DNA of 13,544 nucleotides from an uncultured Georgenia sp. (GTDB lineage: Bacteria; Actinomycetota; Actinomycetes; Actinomycetales; Actinomycetaceae): assembly GCF_937958535.1 (NCBI RefSeq), contig NZ_CALGNQ010000010.1, forward strand, positions 1 to 13,544, in the 5' to 3' direction. Under the pieces are notes generated by a model. That model was given only the letters and a program-made list of their open reading frames with translations, made no database searches and was not told the DNA's origin. The translations under genes were made by a program, and so were the position numbers. Position 1 is the stretch's first letter; each line of letters starts with the position of its first letter. Positions 1 through 5,512 of the stretch are shown one piece after another.

Positions 1-2584
1 CCGGGTCCGCCGCGTCGACCAGGTCGATCCCGACGAGGATCGGGTCGTGGTCGCTGGACCGGTACGGCGAGGCGTCGTGGAAGTCGGTGACGTTGTAGTT
101 GTACCGGCTGTACTCGAAGGCGATGGACTCGTAGGCGTTGATGTTCCAGATGTCCGCACCCGTGACCGCGTCGGTGGCCGCCGGGCTGCCGAGGACGTGG
201 TCGAGGGAGCCGACCCGGGAGTCGAAGGAGTAGGTCGACTTCTCCGTCAGCGTCTGGGCGATGTTGGTGTAGTCCGCCCCGTAGAAGACCTGCATCGGGT
301 CCTCCTGGGTGTAGGAGTTGAAGTCACCCACGAGGAAGACGAGGTCGGTGCCGGCGGTCTCGGCGACGTCGTCGGCGAACTCGACGAGGGCCGTGGCCTG
401 CCGGACACGGTCGGCGTTCGAGGCGCCCTGGCCGTCGCCCTGGTCGGCGTTCTCGCCGCTGCCCGACCCCTTGGACTTGAAGTGGTTGTTGATGACGACG
501 AACGTGTCGGCGTCCTGGTCCACCTCGCCGTCCGCGCCGAGGAGTGCGAACTCCTGGGCCATCGGCTCCCGGGCGTTGGCGAAGGCGGTGTTCCCGATGA
601 GGATCGTCGTCTCGCCCTCGGGCCGGACGGTCTCCGTGCGGTAGATGAAGGCGTTGCGGATGACGTCCTCGTCCGCCGGGACCTCCTCCGGCGACTCGAC
701 GTAGGCCCAGGTGCCCTCCCCGGCGTCCGCGTTGAGCGCGTCGACGAGGTCGGACAGGGCGTGGTCGCGGTCGGCCGGGGCGTTGCCCTCGACGAAGCTG
801 ATGGAGTTCTCGATCTCCTGGAGCGCGACGACGTCGGCGTCCAGCGCGTTGATCGCGGTGACGATCTTCTCCGTCTGGCGGGCGAGGTTGGCCTCGTCGT
901 AGGCGCCGCGGACGTCGCAGTTGCGCGCCGTCGTCGGATTGCCCTCGCGGTCGCCGTAGTACCCGCAGCCGGCCTCGTGCTCACCGAGGCTGGTGAAGTA
1001 GTTCAGCACGTTGAAGGTCGCCAGCGTGACGTCGCCACCGACCTCGGCCGGAGCCTCGGGCCGGGTGTTCTCCCAGCTGATCGGCTGGACCTCGGCCGCG
1101 TTGGCGCCGGTGAGGCGGGTCTGCGGCTGGAAGGCCCAGGTGGAGTCCTGGTTGGCGACCGTGCGGCGGAAGTCGAGGATGACCGGCCCCTCGAACTCCA
1201 CCGGCGCGCCCGTACGGACCGGGTTCTCCGGGTCGAGGTAGGCGACCGGCGTCCTGTGGTCCTCGAAGCCGAAGTTGGTCCAGTCGTGGCTGGAGCCGTC
1301 GTCCATCCGGATCTCGCGGTCCGCGTTCGCGGCGACGAAGGCGTCGTAGGCCGCGGCGTCCACCCCGCGGGGGCGGACGACGTCGGTCGGCTGGCGCAGC
1401 GGCTCGTCACCGGCGGCCAGGCCCACCCAGCCGAAACGGTTGGTGTGGTACGTGTCCGTGACGGTGAACTCGCCCTGCGGGGCGATGAGCATGCCCTCGA
1501 AGGGCTCCCGCTCGGCGACGGCGGGCAGCTCGATCGCGGCCGGGACCGGGGCCTCGACCTCCTCGTCGAGCACCCGATAGACCGCGGCCTGGATCTGGGT
1601 GAGCCCGAAGTACTCACCGGCGGTGCCGGTCACCTCGACGTAGTCGCCGATCTCGACGCCGGCCGCGAGACCGCTGCCGCCGCCGAAGACGAAGATGCCG
1701 TGGGAGGCGTCGTGGTCCTCCAGGTCCGCGCCCGTGCCGGGGGTCTGGATGAAGGCACCGTTGAAGCCGCCCTCGGGGTAGACCCCGGTGACGACGCCGC
1801 GGGTGGTGACGGTCCGGCCGTCGAACGGGGTCTCCTCACCCGTGCCCTGGATCTCGGCGATCGGGACGACCTCACCCGGCTCGGGCTCCGGCTCCTCGCC
1901 GCCGCCGCCCGTCTCACCGGCGGAGTTCACCGGCGTGGGGGTGGCGGTGATCGTGAAGTCGGCACGGTTGTCGTCGGTGTCGACTCCGTCGGTGCGGGTG
2001 ATGGCCTGCGGAGTGCGGTTCCCACCCGACGTCTCAGCCGTGCCGGAACCCTCCCACGTGTTGCTCGTCCCGTAGCCGACGAGGTCGATGATCCGCTCAT
2101 CGCCCGCCTGGGTCACATCCCCGGTCGGCAGCGCGATCGACTCGGCGCTCTCGATGAGCGCAACCGTCCCGTTCGAACCCTGCAGGTCGAGCCCGGTGTC
2201 GGACACGTCGGGGGCCGGCAGGGCGTCCCCGGTGCCGCCGTTCGAGCTGCCACCGATGAGGTAGTAGCCCCCGGGCGGGACCGATCCGGTGAGCGCCGTG
2301 ACTCGCGCCCCTGTCCCGGTCGCCGACTGGTACTGCAGACTCAAGCCCTCCAGCGAGACGGGCTCGTCGGTCGGGTTGTACAGCTCGACGAACTTGTTGG
2401 TGTACGGCTGGTTGGCGCTGCCGCCGCGTGCGTACAGCTCGTTGATGACGACGTTCGGTCCGTCCGGCTCGTCAGCCGCGGCAGGCGTGACAGCGACGAT
2501 CGGGGCGAGAAGCAGGGAGGCGACTCCGACCGCGGCCACACCTCCTCGTCTGCGATAGGTGGACCCACGGGGGAATCGGGACAC
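1..2584 (-). CDS. Secreted ExeM/NucH-family nuclease, C-terminus cut by window edge
   Basis: Predicted extracellular metal-dependent nuclease that degrades DNA outside the cell. At least 861 residues are present and the stop lies beyond base 1. I chose GTG 2584 because AAGGAG sits 5 bases upstream and it opens an export signal: arginines, then a hydrophobic stretch at about 15-31, cleavage probably after PAAA (37). Order seen: lamin-tail-like domain about 44-165 (INELY, KFVELYNPT), a GEEPEPEPGE linker near 210, an OB-fold-like region about 215-330, then an endonuclease/exonuclease/phosphatase domain from about 518. That domain keeps its catalytic motifs: TFNVLNYF (N525, N528), LQEIEN (E590), NNHFKS (H701), GDFNSY (D754, N756) and SDHDP (H846). 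A cysteine pair (GCGYYG and NCDVRG) lies early in the nuclease domain and may form a disulfide. Domain order matches the ExeM/NucH group. Any C-terminal wall anchor would be off the window. Substrate specificity is not readable. Confidence 0.93.
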   Translation of the reverse strand, partial: MSRFPRGSTYRRRGGVAAVGVASLLLAPIVAVTPAAADEPDGPNVVINELYARGGSANQPYTNKFVELYNPTDEPVSLEGLSLQYQSATGTGARVTALTGSVPPGGYYLIGGSSNGGTGDALPAPDVSDTGLDLQGSNGTVALIESAESIALPTGDVTQAGDERIIDLVGYGTSNTWEGSGTAETSGGNRTPQAITRTDGVDTDDNRADFTITATPTPVNSAGETGGGGEEPEPEPGEVVPIAEIQGTGEETPFDGRTVTTRGVVTGVYPEGGFNGAFIQTPGTGADLEDHDASHGIFVFGGGSGLAAGVEIGDYVEVTGTAGEYFGLTQIQAAVYRVLDEEVEAPVPAAIELPAVAEREPFEGMLIAPQGEFTVTDTYHTNRFGWVGLAAGDEPLRQPTDVVRPRGVDAAAYDAFVAANADREIRMDDGSSHDWTNFGFEDHRTPVAYLDPENPVRTGAPVEFEGPVILDFRRTVANQDSTWAFQPQTRLTGANAAEVQPISWENTRPEAPAEVGGDVTLATFNVLNYFTSLGEHEAGCGYYGDREGNPTTARNCDVRGAYDEANLARQTEKIVTAINALDADVVALQEIENSISFVEGNAPADRDHALSDLVDALNADAGEGTWAYVESPEEVPADEDVIRNAFIYRTETVRPEGETTILIGNTAFANAREPMAQEFALLGADGEVDQDADTFVVINNHFKSKGSGSGENADQGDGQGASNADRVRQATALVEFADDVAETAGTDLVFLVGDFNSYTQEDPMQVFYGADYTNIAQTLTEKSTYSFDSRVGSLDHVLGSPAATDAVTGADIWNINAYESIAFEYSRYNYNVTDFHDASPYRSSDHDPILVGIDLVDAADP

Positions 2585-2870
2585 TTCTTCTCCTTCTCCG
2601 GCTCTCGCCGGTCCATGACGTGGTACGCGCTTCGTCGGGCGCACCATGGAGGGTCAAGCGGTTTCATCATGTGGCACAAGCCACTGCCCCGTCAAAGTCT
2701 CACCCAGCGAGACACGGACAATTCACCGGGAAGCCGACATCTGGCAACCTCGGCAGGGCCGACCTGGCGGGGCTTTCGGTGGAACGATGTGCACCCGGCA
2801 CCGATGACGGCGATCATGGGGGCTGCATGAGCACCACGACGGCGCCACGGCGCGGAGAAGAGGGAGACGC
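2585..2870. other. Divergent intergenic region between nuclease and holin-like gene
   Basis: This 286-base gap separates two divergent genes and must hold both promoters. On the minus strand a TTGACG hexamer (2695-2690) lies upstream of the nuclease, followed by a 14-base inverted repeat GTGGC-acaa-GCCAC (2671-2684, plus-strand reading), a plausible small operator, but I see no clean -10 at standard spacing. A second minus-strand pair, TTGCCA and AATTGT with an 18-base spacer, lies further upstream. On the plus strand GGAAC (2781-2785) followed 16 bases later by CGAT resembles an extracytoplasmic-function sigma promoter. A short leader frame closes the gap. None of these is more than a candidate. 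Confidence 0.4.
2590..2611 (-). promoter_or_regulatory. Nuclease ribosome binding site with adjacent GAGA-loop hairpin
   Basis: On the minus strand the leader reads CCGGC-GAGA-GCCGG (2611 to 2598), then two bases, then AAGGAG (2595-2590), then 5 bases to the GTG. The stem is a perfect 5 bp closed by a GNRA-type loop, a very stable RNA class. The ribosome site decides the GTG start for the nuclease. A hairpin this close could tune ribosome loading or protect the 5' end; that role is inference. Confidence 0.55.
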
Positions 2871-2874
2871 GTGA
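2827..2874 (+). CDS. Possible 15-residue leader peptide, stop overlapping the holin-like start
   Basis: ATG 2827 follows a GGGGG run 4 bases upstream and encodes MSTTTAPRRGEEGDA before TGA at 2872-2874. The TGA overlaps the GTG of the next gene (GTGA, 2871-2874), the geometry of translational coupling. The peptide has no recognised family. A 15-codon frame arises easily by chance, so this is only a candidate. If real, its translation could control ribosome delivery to the membrane operon. Confidence 0.3.
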   Translation: MSTTTAPRRGEEGDA

Positions 2875-3299
2875 GCACAGCGGGACCCCAGCCCAGGGTG
2901 GGCGACGAGGCACCAGGGCGCCCCACCGTCGGGGAGCTCGTGGCACGGATCTCCGACCAGTTCGCGCGCATCCTGCGCGGCGAGCTCGAGCTCATCCAGA
3001 TCAAGGCCGCCGAGAAGGCGAAGAAGGTCGGGGCGGGGGCGGCGATGTTCGCCGTCGCGGCGCTCCTCGGGTTCTTCGCCCTCGCGGTGTTCATCGCCGC
3101 GGCCGTGCTCGGGCTGGCCGAGGCGCTGCCCGCCTGGCTGTCCGCCATCGTCATCGGCGTCGTCCTCCTCGTCATCGCGGGGATCTTCGCCCTGGTCGGC
3201 AAGAAGCTGCTGCAGTCCGGCGAGGCGCCCTCTGCCGAGGAGGCGAAGGCCAACCTCAAGGCCGACATCGACGCCGTGAAGAAGGGGCTCAGGTCATGA
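2871..3299 (+). CDS. Phage-holin-like membrane protein (actinobacterial Holin-X type)
   Basis: This 142-residue protein resembles the Holin-X / holin superfamily III family (PF07332), which is widespread in actinobacterial chromosomes outside prophages. There is no lysin or phage gene nearby, so a lytic function is unlikely; the cellular role is unknown. The N-terminal cytoplasmic part has an amphipathic stretch (about 20-55, VARISDQFARILRGELELIQ). Two hydrophobic helices follow at about 57-80 and 88-112, joined by a short turn. The charged tail includes KANLKADIDAVKKGLRS. GTG 2871 is chosen because AGGGAG lies 4 bases upstream. The stop overlaps the next ATG as ATGA, so the two genes are co-transcribed and probably translationally coupled. 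The shared KANLKA motif with the next protein is noted under findings. Confidence 0.88.
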   Translation: MSTAGPQPRVGDEAPGRPTVGELVARISDQFARILRGELELIQIKAAEKAKKVGAGAAMFAVAALLGFFALAVFIAAAVLGLAEALPAWLSAIVIGVVLLVIAGIFALVGKKLLQSGEAPSAEEAKANLKADIDAVKKGLRS

Positions 3300-3441
3300 G
3301 TGGCCAGGAGAAGCGCACACCGGAGCAGATCCAGGCGGACCTCGCCCGCACCCGGGAGGAGCTCGCCCGGTCGGTGGACGAGCTGAGCACGCGCCTCGAC
3401 CCGCGCGTCCAGCTCCAGGAGACGAAGGCCAACCTCAAGGC
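3244..3441 (+). repeat. 19-base direct repeat shared by the two membrane genes
   Basis: CGAAGGCCAACCTCAAGGC occurs perfectly at 3244-3262 in the holin-like gene and again at 3423-3441 in the DUF3618 gene, 179 bases apart. Both copies are in the same codon phase and encode KANLKA, inside an amphipathic segment in each protein. The flanking bases differ. Confidence 0.9.
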
Positions 3442-3616
3442 GGCGCTCGACCGCGCCGCCGAGTCCGGCCGGCAGGCGGCCCGCAGCGCGCAGGTCAAGA
3501 CCCAGGCCCTCCTGGACGACGCCAAGGACGGCGACCCCAAGGCGATCGGCATCATCGGTGGTGCCGCCGCCGGCGTCGCGCTCCTCGTGACGCTCGCGGC
3601 CCGCCGCAACCGCTGA
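3296..3616 (+). CDS. DUF3618 membrane-tethered protein
   Basis: This 106-residue protein has the DUF3618 pattern (PF12277): a charged helix RTPEQIQADLARTREELARSVDELSTRLDP at about 7-36, where the sequence EELARSVDELSTRL is typical, then a helical linker with KANLKAALDRAA, and one C-terminal membrane helix at about 83-102 (AIGIIGGAAAGVALLVTLAA) followed by arginines. The topology suggests a cytoplasmic coiled domain anchored to the membrane. The biochemical function is unknown. ATG 3296 overlaps the TGA of the holin-like gene (ATGA), and AGGGG lies about 9 bases upstream. In actinobacteria these two families often sit together, suggesting joint work at the envelope (recalled, not tested). The stop lies at the edge of a strong hairpin. 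Confidence 0.9.
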   Translation: MSGQEKRTPEQIQADLARTREELARSVDELSTRLDPRVQLQETKANLKAALDRAAESGRQAARSAQVKTQALLDDAKDGDPKAIGIIGGAAAGVALLVTLAARRNR

Positions 3617-3642
3617 CCCGGCCGCCCCCGCCCGGCCGGGTC
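3615..3642. terminator. Hairpin between convergent DUF3618 and bldC genes
   Basis: GACCCGGCCG (3615-3624) and CGGCCGGGTC (3633-3642) form a perfect 10-bp stem with an 8-base loop. It begins inside the plus-strand stop codon and ends 2 bases before the bldC stop, so it can serve both strands. There is no T-run on either side, as is common in high-GC actinobacteria. Confidence 0.7.
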
Positions 3643-3644
3643 GG

Positions 3645-3851
3645 TCAGTTCTCCGGGCGTTCCGCCAGCCCGCTGGCCTGCAGCAGCTCCTCGACCTCGC
3701 TGCGCCGGTAGCGTCGGTGCCCGCCCAGGGTGCGCACGGCGGTCAGCTTGCCGGCGTTCGCCCAGCGGGTGACCGTCTTGGGGTCCACCCGGAACCGTGC
3801 TGCCACCTCACCGGGCGTGAGCAGGGTGTCGTCGCGAGACTTCTCTTCCAT
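3645..3851 (-). CDS. bldC: BldC-type MerR-like DNA-binding regulator
   Basis: This 68-residue protein is a single winged helix-turn-helix domain. LLTPGEVAARFRVDPKTVTRWANAGKL (about 10-36) is the helix-turn-helix, and RTLGGHRRYRRSEVEELL (about 40-57) carries the conserved GGHRRY wing. It matches Streptomyces BldC in size and core sequence. BldC lacks the effector and dimerisation parts of full MerR proteins and is reported to bind direct repeats as head-to-tail multimers, regulating development. In this probably non-sporulating organism the regulon is unknown. ATG 3851 has a GAGGTG-like ribosome site. The gene is convergent with the membrane operon and divergent from the DUF3073 gene. A possible promoter and a leader hairpin are listed separately. 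Confidence 0.95.
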   Translation of the reverse strand: MEEKSRDDTLLTPGEVAARFRVDPKTVTRWANAGKLTAVRTLGGHRRYRRSEVEELLQASGLAERPEN

Positions 3852-3889
3852 GGTGCACCTCGGTCCGGTCGTGGCAACGCGCCTCGGGG

Positions 3890-3907
3890 GTGGGGCCTGC
3901 GCCCCAC
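3890..3907 (-). promoter_or_regulatory. Stem-loop in the bldC leader
   Basis: GTGGGGC (3890-3896) and GCCCCAC (3901-3907) form a perfect 7-bp stem with a 4-base loop. It would lie in the bldC 5' untranslated RNA if transcription starts near 3917, about 40 bases before the start codon. It could affect bldC translation or message stability; no function is known. Confidence 0.45.
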
Positions 3908-3923
3908 GTGCGCTTTGACCTCG

Positions 3924-3947
3924 ACGCTAACCCGCCCGAAACGGGCG
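3924..3947 (-). promoter_or_regulatory. Candidate bldC promoter with operator-like inverted repeat
   Basis: On the minus strand TAGCGT (3929 to 3924) fits the TANNNT form of an actinobacterial -10 box. Directly upstream, where the spacer should be, is a perfect inverted repeat CGCCCG-ttt-CGGGCG (3947 to 3933). No convincing -35 hexamer is seen, so the promoter may depend on an activator. A protein bound to the repeat would sit on the RNA polymerase site. Confidence 0.4.
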
Positions 3948-4040
3948 AAACCTGGACGATAGTCCCACGCCACCGGGACCCGCCGAGGCCAGAATTCGGC
4001 CCGACGTGAGCCGCGGCACGCGGCCGAGATGGTCGAACCG

Positions 4041-4080
4041 CCACGAAACCATGTACCGTTGGAGCCACGAACCATGACCA
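4041..4080 (+). repeat. Imperfect direct repeat upstream of the DUF3073 gene
   Basis: CCACGAAACCATGTACC (4041-4057) and CCACGAACCATGACC (4065-4079) share CCACGAA and CCATG, offset by 24 and 23 bases because the second copy lacks one A. They overlap the likely DUF3073 promoter. Direct repeats are the site type described for BldC, whose gene lies next door, but BldC sites are normally more AT-rich, so this link is only a suggestion. Confidence 0.5.
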
Positions 4081-4086
4081 CAGCAC

Positions 4087-4120
4087 CGGGGCCGCACTGA
4101 TTTCACCAGTGCCTGCCCCG
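4087..4120 (+). promoter_or_regulatory. Two-part stem-loop in the DUF3073 leader
   Basis: The outer stem is CGGGGC (4087-4092) with GCCCCG (4115-4120). The inner stem is GCACTG (4094-4099) with CAGTGC (4107-4112) and a 7-base loop. The two are separated by a 1x2 internal loop, giving 12 paired bases. It ends 10 bases before the GGAGG ribosome site, with no T-run, so it looks more like a leader structure than a terminator. Confidence 0.55.
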
Positions 4121-4146
4121 CTTCTACGTTGGAGGGGGTCGACGCC

Positions 4147-4332
4147 ATGGGGCGCGGCCGTCAGAAGGCCAAGCAGACGAAGGTCGCTCGCCGGCTGAAG
4201 TACTACAGCCCGGCGACCGACTACCGAGCCCTCGAACGAGAGCTCGCGTCGCAGAGCCGAAACAGGGACGACGACGACTACGAGATCCCCTCCGCAGAGG
4301 ACGACGACGACTGGTTCAGCCGCTCGAGCTGA
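4147..4332 (+). CDS. DUF3073 small charged protein
   Basis: This 61-residue protein of the DUF3073 family (PF11273) is conserved in actinobacteria and of unknown function. The N-terminus MGRGRQKAKQTKVARRLKYY is strongly basic and typical of the family. The C-terminal half is acidic, with two DDDD runs (41-44, 52-55) and a final DDWFSRSS. A basic front and acidic rear suggest contact with nucleic acid or ribosomes, but that is inference. ATG 4147 is preferred over TTG 4129 because family members begin MGRGR and GGAGG (4131-4135) lies upstream. The gene is convergent with purM and divergent from bldC, an arrangement I recall from Streptomyces. The coding DNA for the two Asp runs is a repeated GAC tract. 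Confidence 0.92.
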   Translation: MGRGRQKAKQTKVARRLKYYSPATDYRALERELASQSRNRDDDDYEIPSAEDDDDWFSRSS

Positions 4333-4340
4333 CCGCCTGA

Positions 4341-4355
4341 CGCACCTGTGGTGCG
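4341..4355 (+). terminator. Short hairpin downstream of the DUF3073 gene
   Basis: CGCACC (4341-4346) and GGTGCG (4350-4355) form a 6-bp stem with a 3-base loop, 8 bases after the stop. There is no T-run. It is a weak terminator candidate, perhaps acting with the larger palindrome at 4417-4442. Confidence 0.4.
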
Positions 4356-4405
4356 AGGGCGACGGCGTCCCGGCTCTGCCGGCGCGGTCCCTGCGCGGAG
4401 GATCT

Positions 4406-5512
4406 CTACACGCGGTAGGAGCCGTGCATGCGCACGGCTCCTCCGCGCATCCCCTTCGTCCCGGTGACGACGTCCTGGTCGGTGTCGGTCAGCCGCGCGA
4501 CGGAGCCCAGCTCCCACGCCGCGATCCCGGCCGCCCGCGCCGTCTCCACCGCCGTCGCTGCCGCTGACGGGGCGAGCACCGCGACCATCCCGACGCCGAG
4601 GTTGAGCGTCTGCTCCAGGTCGTCCCACTCCACCGGGCCGAGCCGGCGCACGAGGTCGAAGACCGGCGGCACCTGCCACGAGCCACGGTCGACGTGGCCG
4701 ACGAGGCCGCTGGGCAGCACCCGGGCCAGGTTGGCCGCCAGCCCTCCGCCGGTGACGTGCGAGAGCGCGTGCAGGCCGTCGTCCTGCGCGAGCTCGAGGC
4801 AGAGCCTGGTGTAGAGGCGGGTGGGCTCGAGCAGCTCCTCACCGACGGTGCGGCCGAGCTCGGGCACCTCCCGCTCCAGCGTCCAGCCGCTGACCTCGAG
4901 CACGCGACGGACCAGGGAGTAGCCGTTGGCGTGCAGCCCGGAGGAGGCGAGCGCGACGAGCACGTCACCCTCCTGCACCCGGTCGGGGCCGAGCACGCGG
5001 TCCGCCTCCACCACACCGGTGGCGGCACCGGCGACGTCGTACTCGTCCTCCCCGAGCAGGCCGGGGTGCTCGGCCGTCTCCCCGCCCACGAGGGCGGTGC
5101 CGGTGAGCGCGCACGCCTCGGCGATGCCACGGACGATGTCGGCGATCCGCTCGGGCACGACCTTGCCGCAGGCGATGTAGTCCGTCATGACGAGCGGACG
5201 TGCCCCCACGACCACGATGTCGTCCACGACCATGCCGACGAGGTCGTGGCCGATGGTGTCGTGGACGTCCATCGCCTGGGCGATGGCGACCTTGGTGCCC
5301 ACGCCGTCGGTCGACGTGGCGAGCAGCGGGCGGCGGTAGTCACGCAGCGCGGAGGCGTCGTACAGTCCGGCGAAGCCGCCGGCGCCGCCGAGCACCTCCG
5401 GCCCGTGGGTGGCGCGCAGGGCGTCCTTCATGAGCTCGACGGCGCGGTCTCCGGCCGCGGTGTCGACACCGGCGGCGGCGTAGCTGATCGGGGGGCGGTT
5501 CTCGGTGGTCAC
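4406..5512 (-). CDS. purM: Phosphoribosylformylglycinamidine cyclo-ligase (AIR synthetase)
   Basis: PurM converts formylglycinamidine ribotide to aminoimidazole ribotide using ATP, the fifth step of de novo purine synthesis in the cytoplasm. The protein is 368 residues, normal for the family. Visible signatures are SYAAAGVDTAAGDRAVELMK near the N-terminus, LLATSTDGVGTKV, the block HDTIGHDLVGMVVDDIVVVG, ALVGGETAEHPG, GLHANGYSLVRRV and SHVTGGGLAANLARVLP. GTG 5512 is the start: it overlaps the purF stop as GTGA, and the protein begins exactly where family homology begins (VTTENRPPISYAAAG). The open frame runs further upstream only by chance. It is the last gene of the four-gene operon, coupled to purF. 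The final codons (RMHGSYRV) lie in a perfect palindrome. Confidence 0.97.
   Translation of the reverse strand: MTTENRPPISYAAAGVDTAAGDRAVELMKDALRATHGPEVLGGAGGFAGLYDASALRDYRRPLLATSTDGVGTKVAIAQAMDVHDTIGHDLVGMVVDDIVVVGARPLVMTDYIACGKVVPERIADIVRGIAEACALTGTALVGGETAEHPGLLGEDEYDVAGAATGVVEADRVLGPDRVQEGDVLVALASSGLHANGYSLVRRVLEVSGWTLEREVPELGRTVGEELLEPTRLYTRLCLELAQDDGLHALSHVTGGGLAANLARVLPSGLVGHVDRGSWQVPPVFDLVRRLGPVEWDDLEQTLNLGVGMVAVLAPSAAATAVETARAAGIAAWELGSVARLTDTDQDVVTGTKGMRGGAVRMHGSYRV
4417..4442. terminator. Perfect 11-bp palindrome inside the 3' end of purM
   Basis: AGGAGCCGTGC (4417-4427) and GCACGGCTCCT (4432-4442) pair perfectly with a 4-base loop. The hairpin lies in the last purM codons, ending 8 bases before the stop codon. 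It is the strongest hairpin at the end of this operon and could stop transcription from both strands or protect the purM message end. There is no T-run. Confidence 0.55.

Larger units (their letters stand above)
3852..4146. other. Divergent regulatory region between bldC and DUF3073 gene
   Basis: This 295-base gap has no credible gene: the frames through it lack a ribosome site and a recognisable protein. It contains the bldC leader hairpin and candidate promoter on the minus strand, and a direct-repeat pair and the DUF3073 leader hairpin on the plus strand, each listed separately. TACCGT at 4054-4059 is a possible -10 for the DUF3073 gene, with no clear -35. Confidence 0.6.

Noticed and set aside
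2697..2727. A PhoP box upstream of the nuclease from TCTCACC (2697) and ATTCACC (2721).
   Set aside because: The units are 24 bases apart, not 11 or 22, and the intervening unit does not match.
47..2830. A 927-codon open frame on the plus strand opposite the nuclease.
   Set aside because: It is low-complexity Val/Gly/Asp/Arg-rich with no family motif, and lies antisense to a gene with a signal peptide and intact catalytic motifs. High GC at third codon positions removes stops from the opposite strand.
2871..3299. A prophage or phage-tail-like element suggested by the holin-like protein.
   Set aside because: There are no endolysin, capsid, integrase or attachment sequences nearby. This family is a common resident of actinobacterial chromosomes.
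4087..4120. A tRNA or tRNA-derived attachment site at the hairpin before the DUF3073 gene.
   Set aside because: There is no cloverleaf, TpsiC arm sequence or acceptor stem; only one composite stem-loop is present.
4266..4312. GAC microsatellite as a mobile or phase-variable repeat.
   Set aside because: The two short GAC runs encode the acidic DDDD tracts of DUF3073, which I recall as a family trait. Four-unit triplet runs cannot shift the reading frame.
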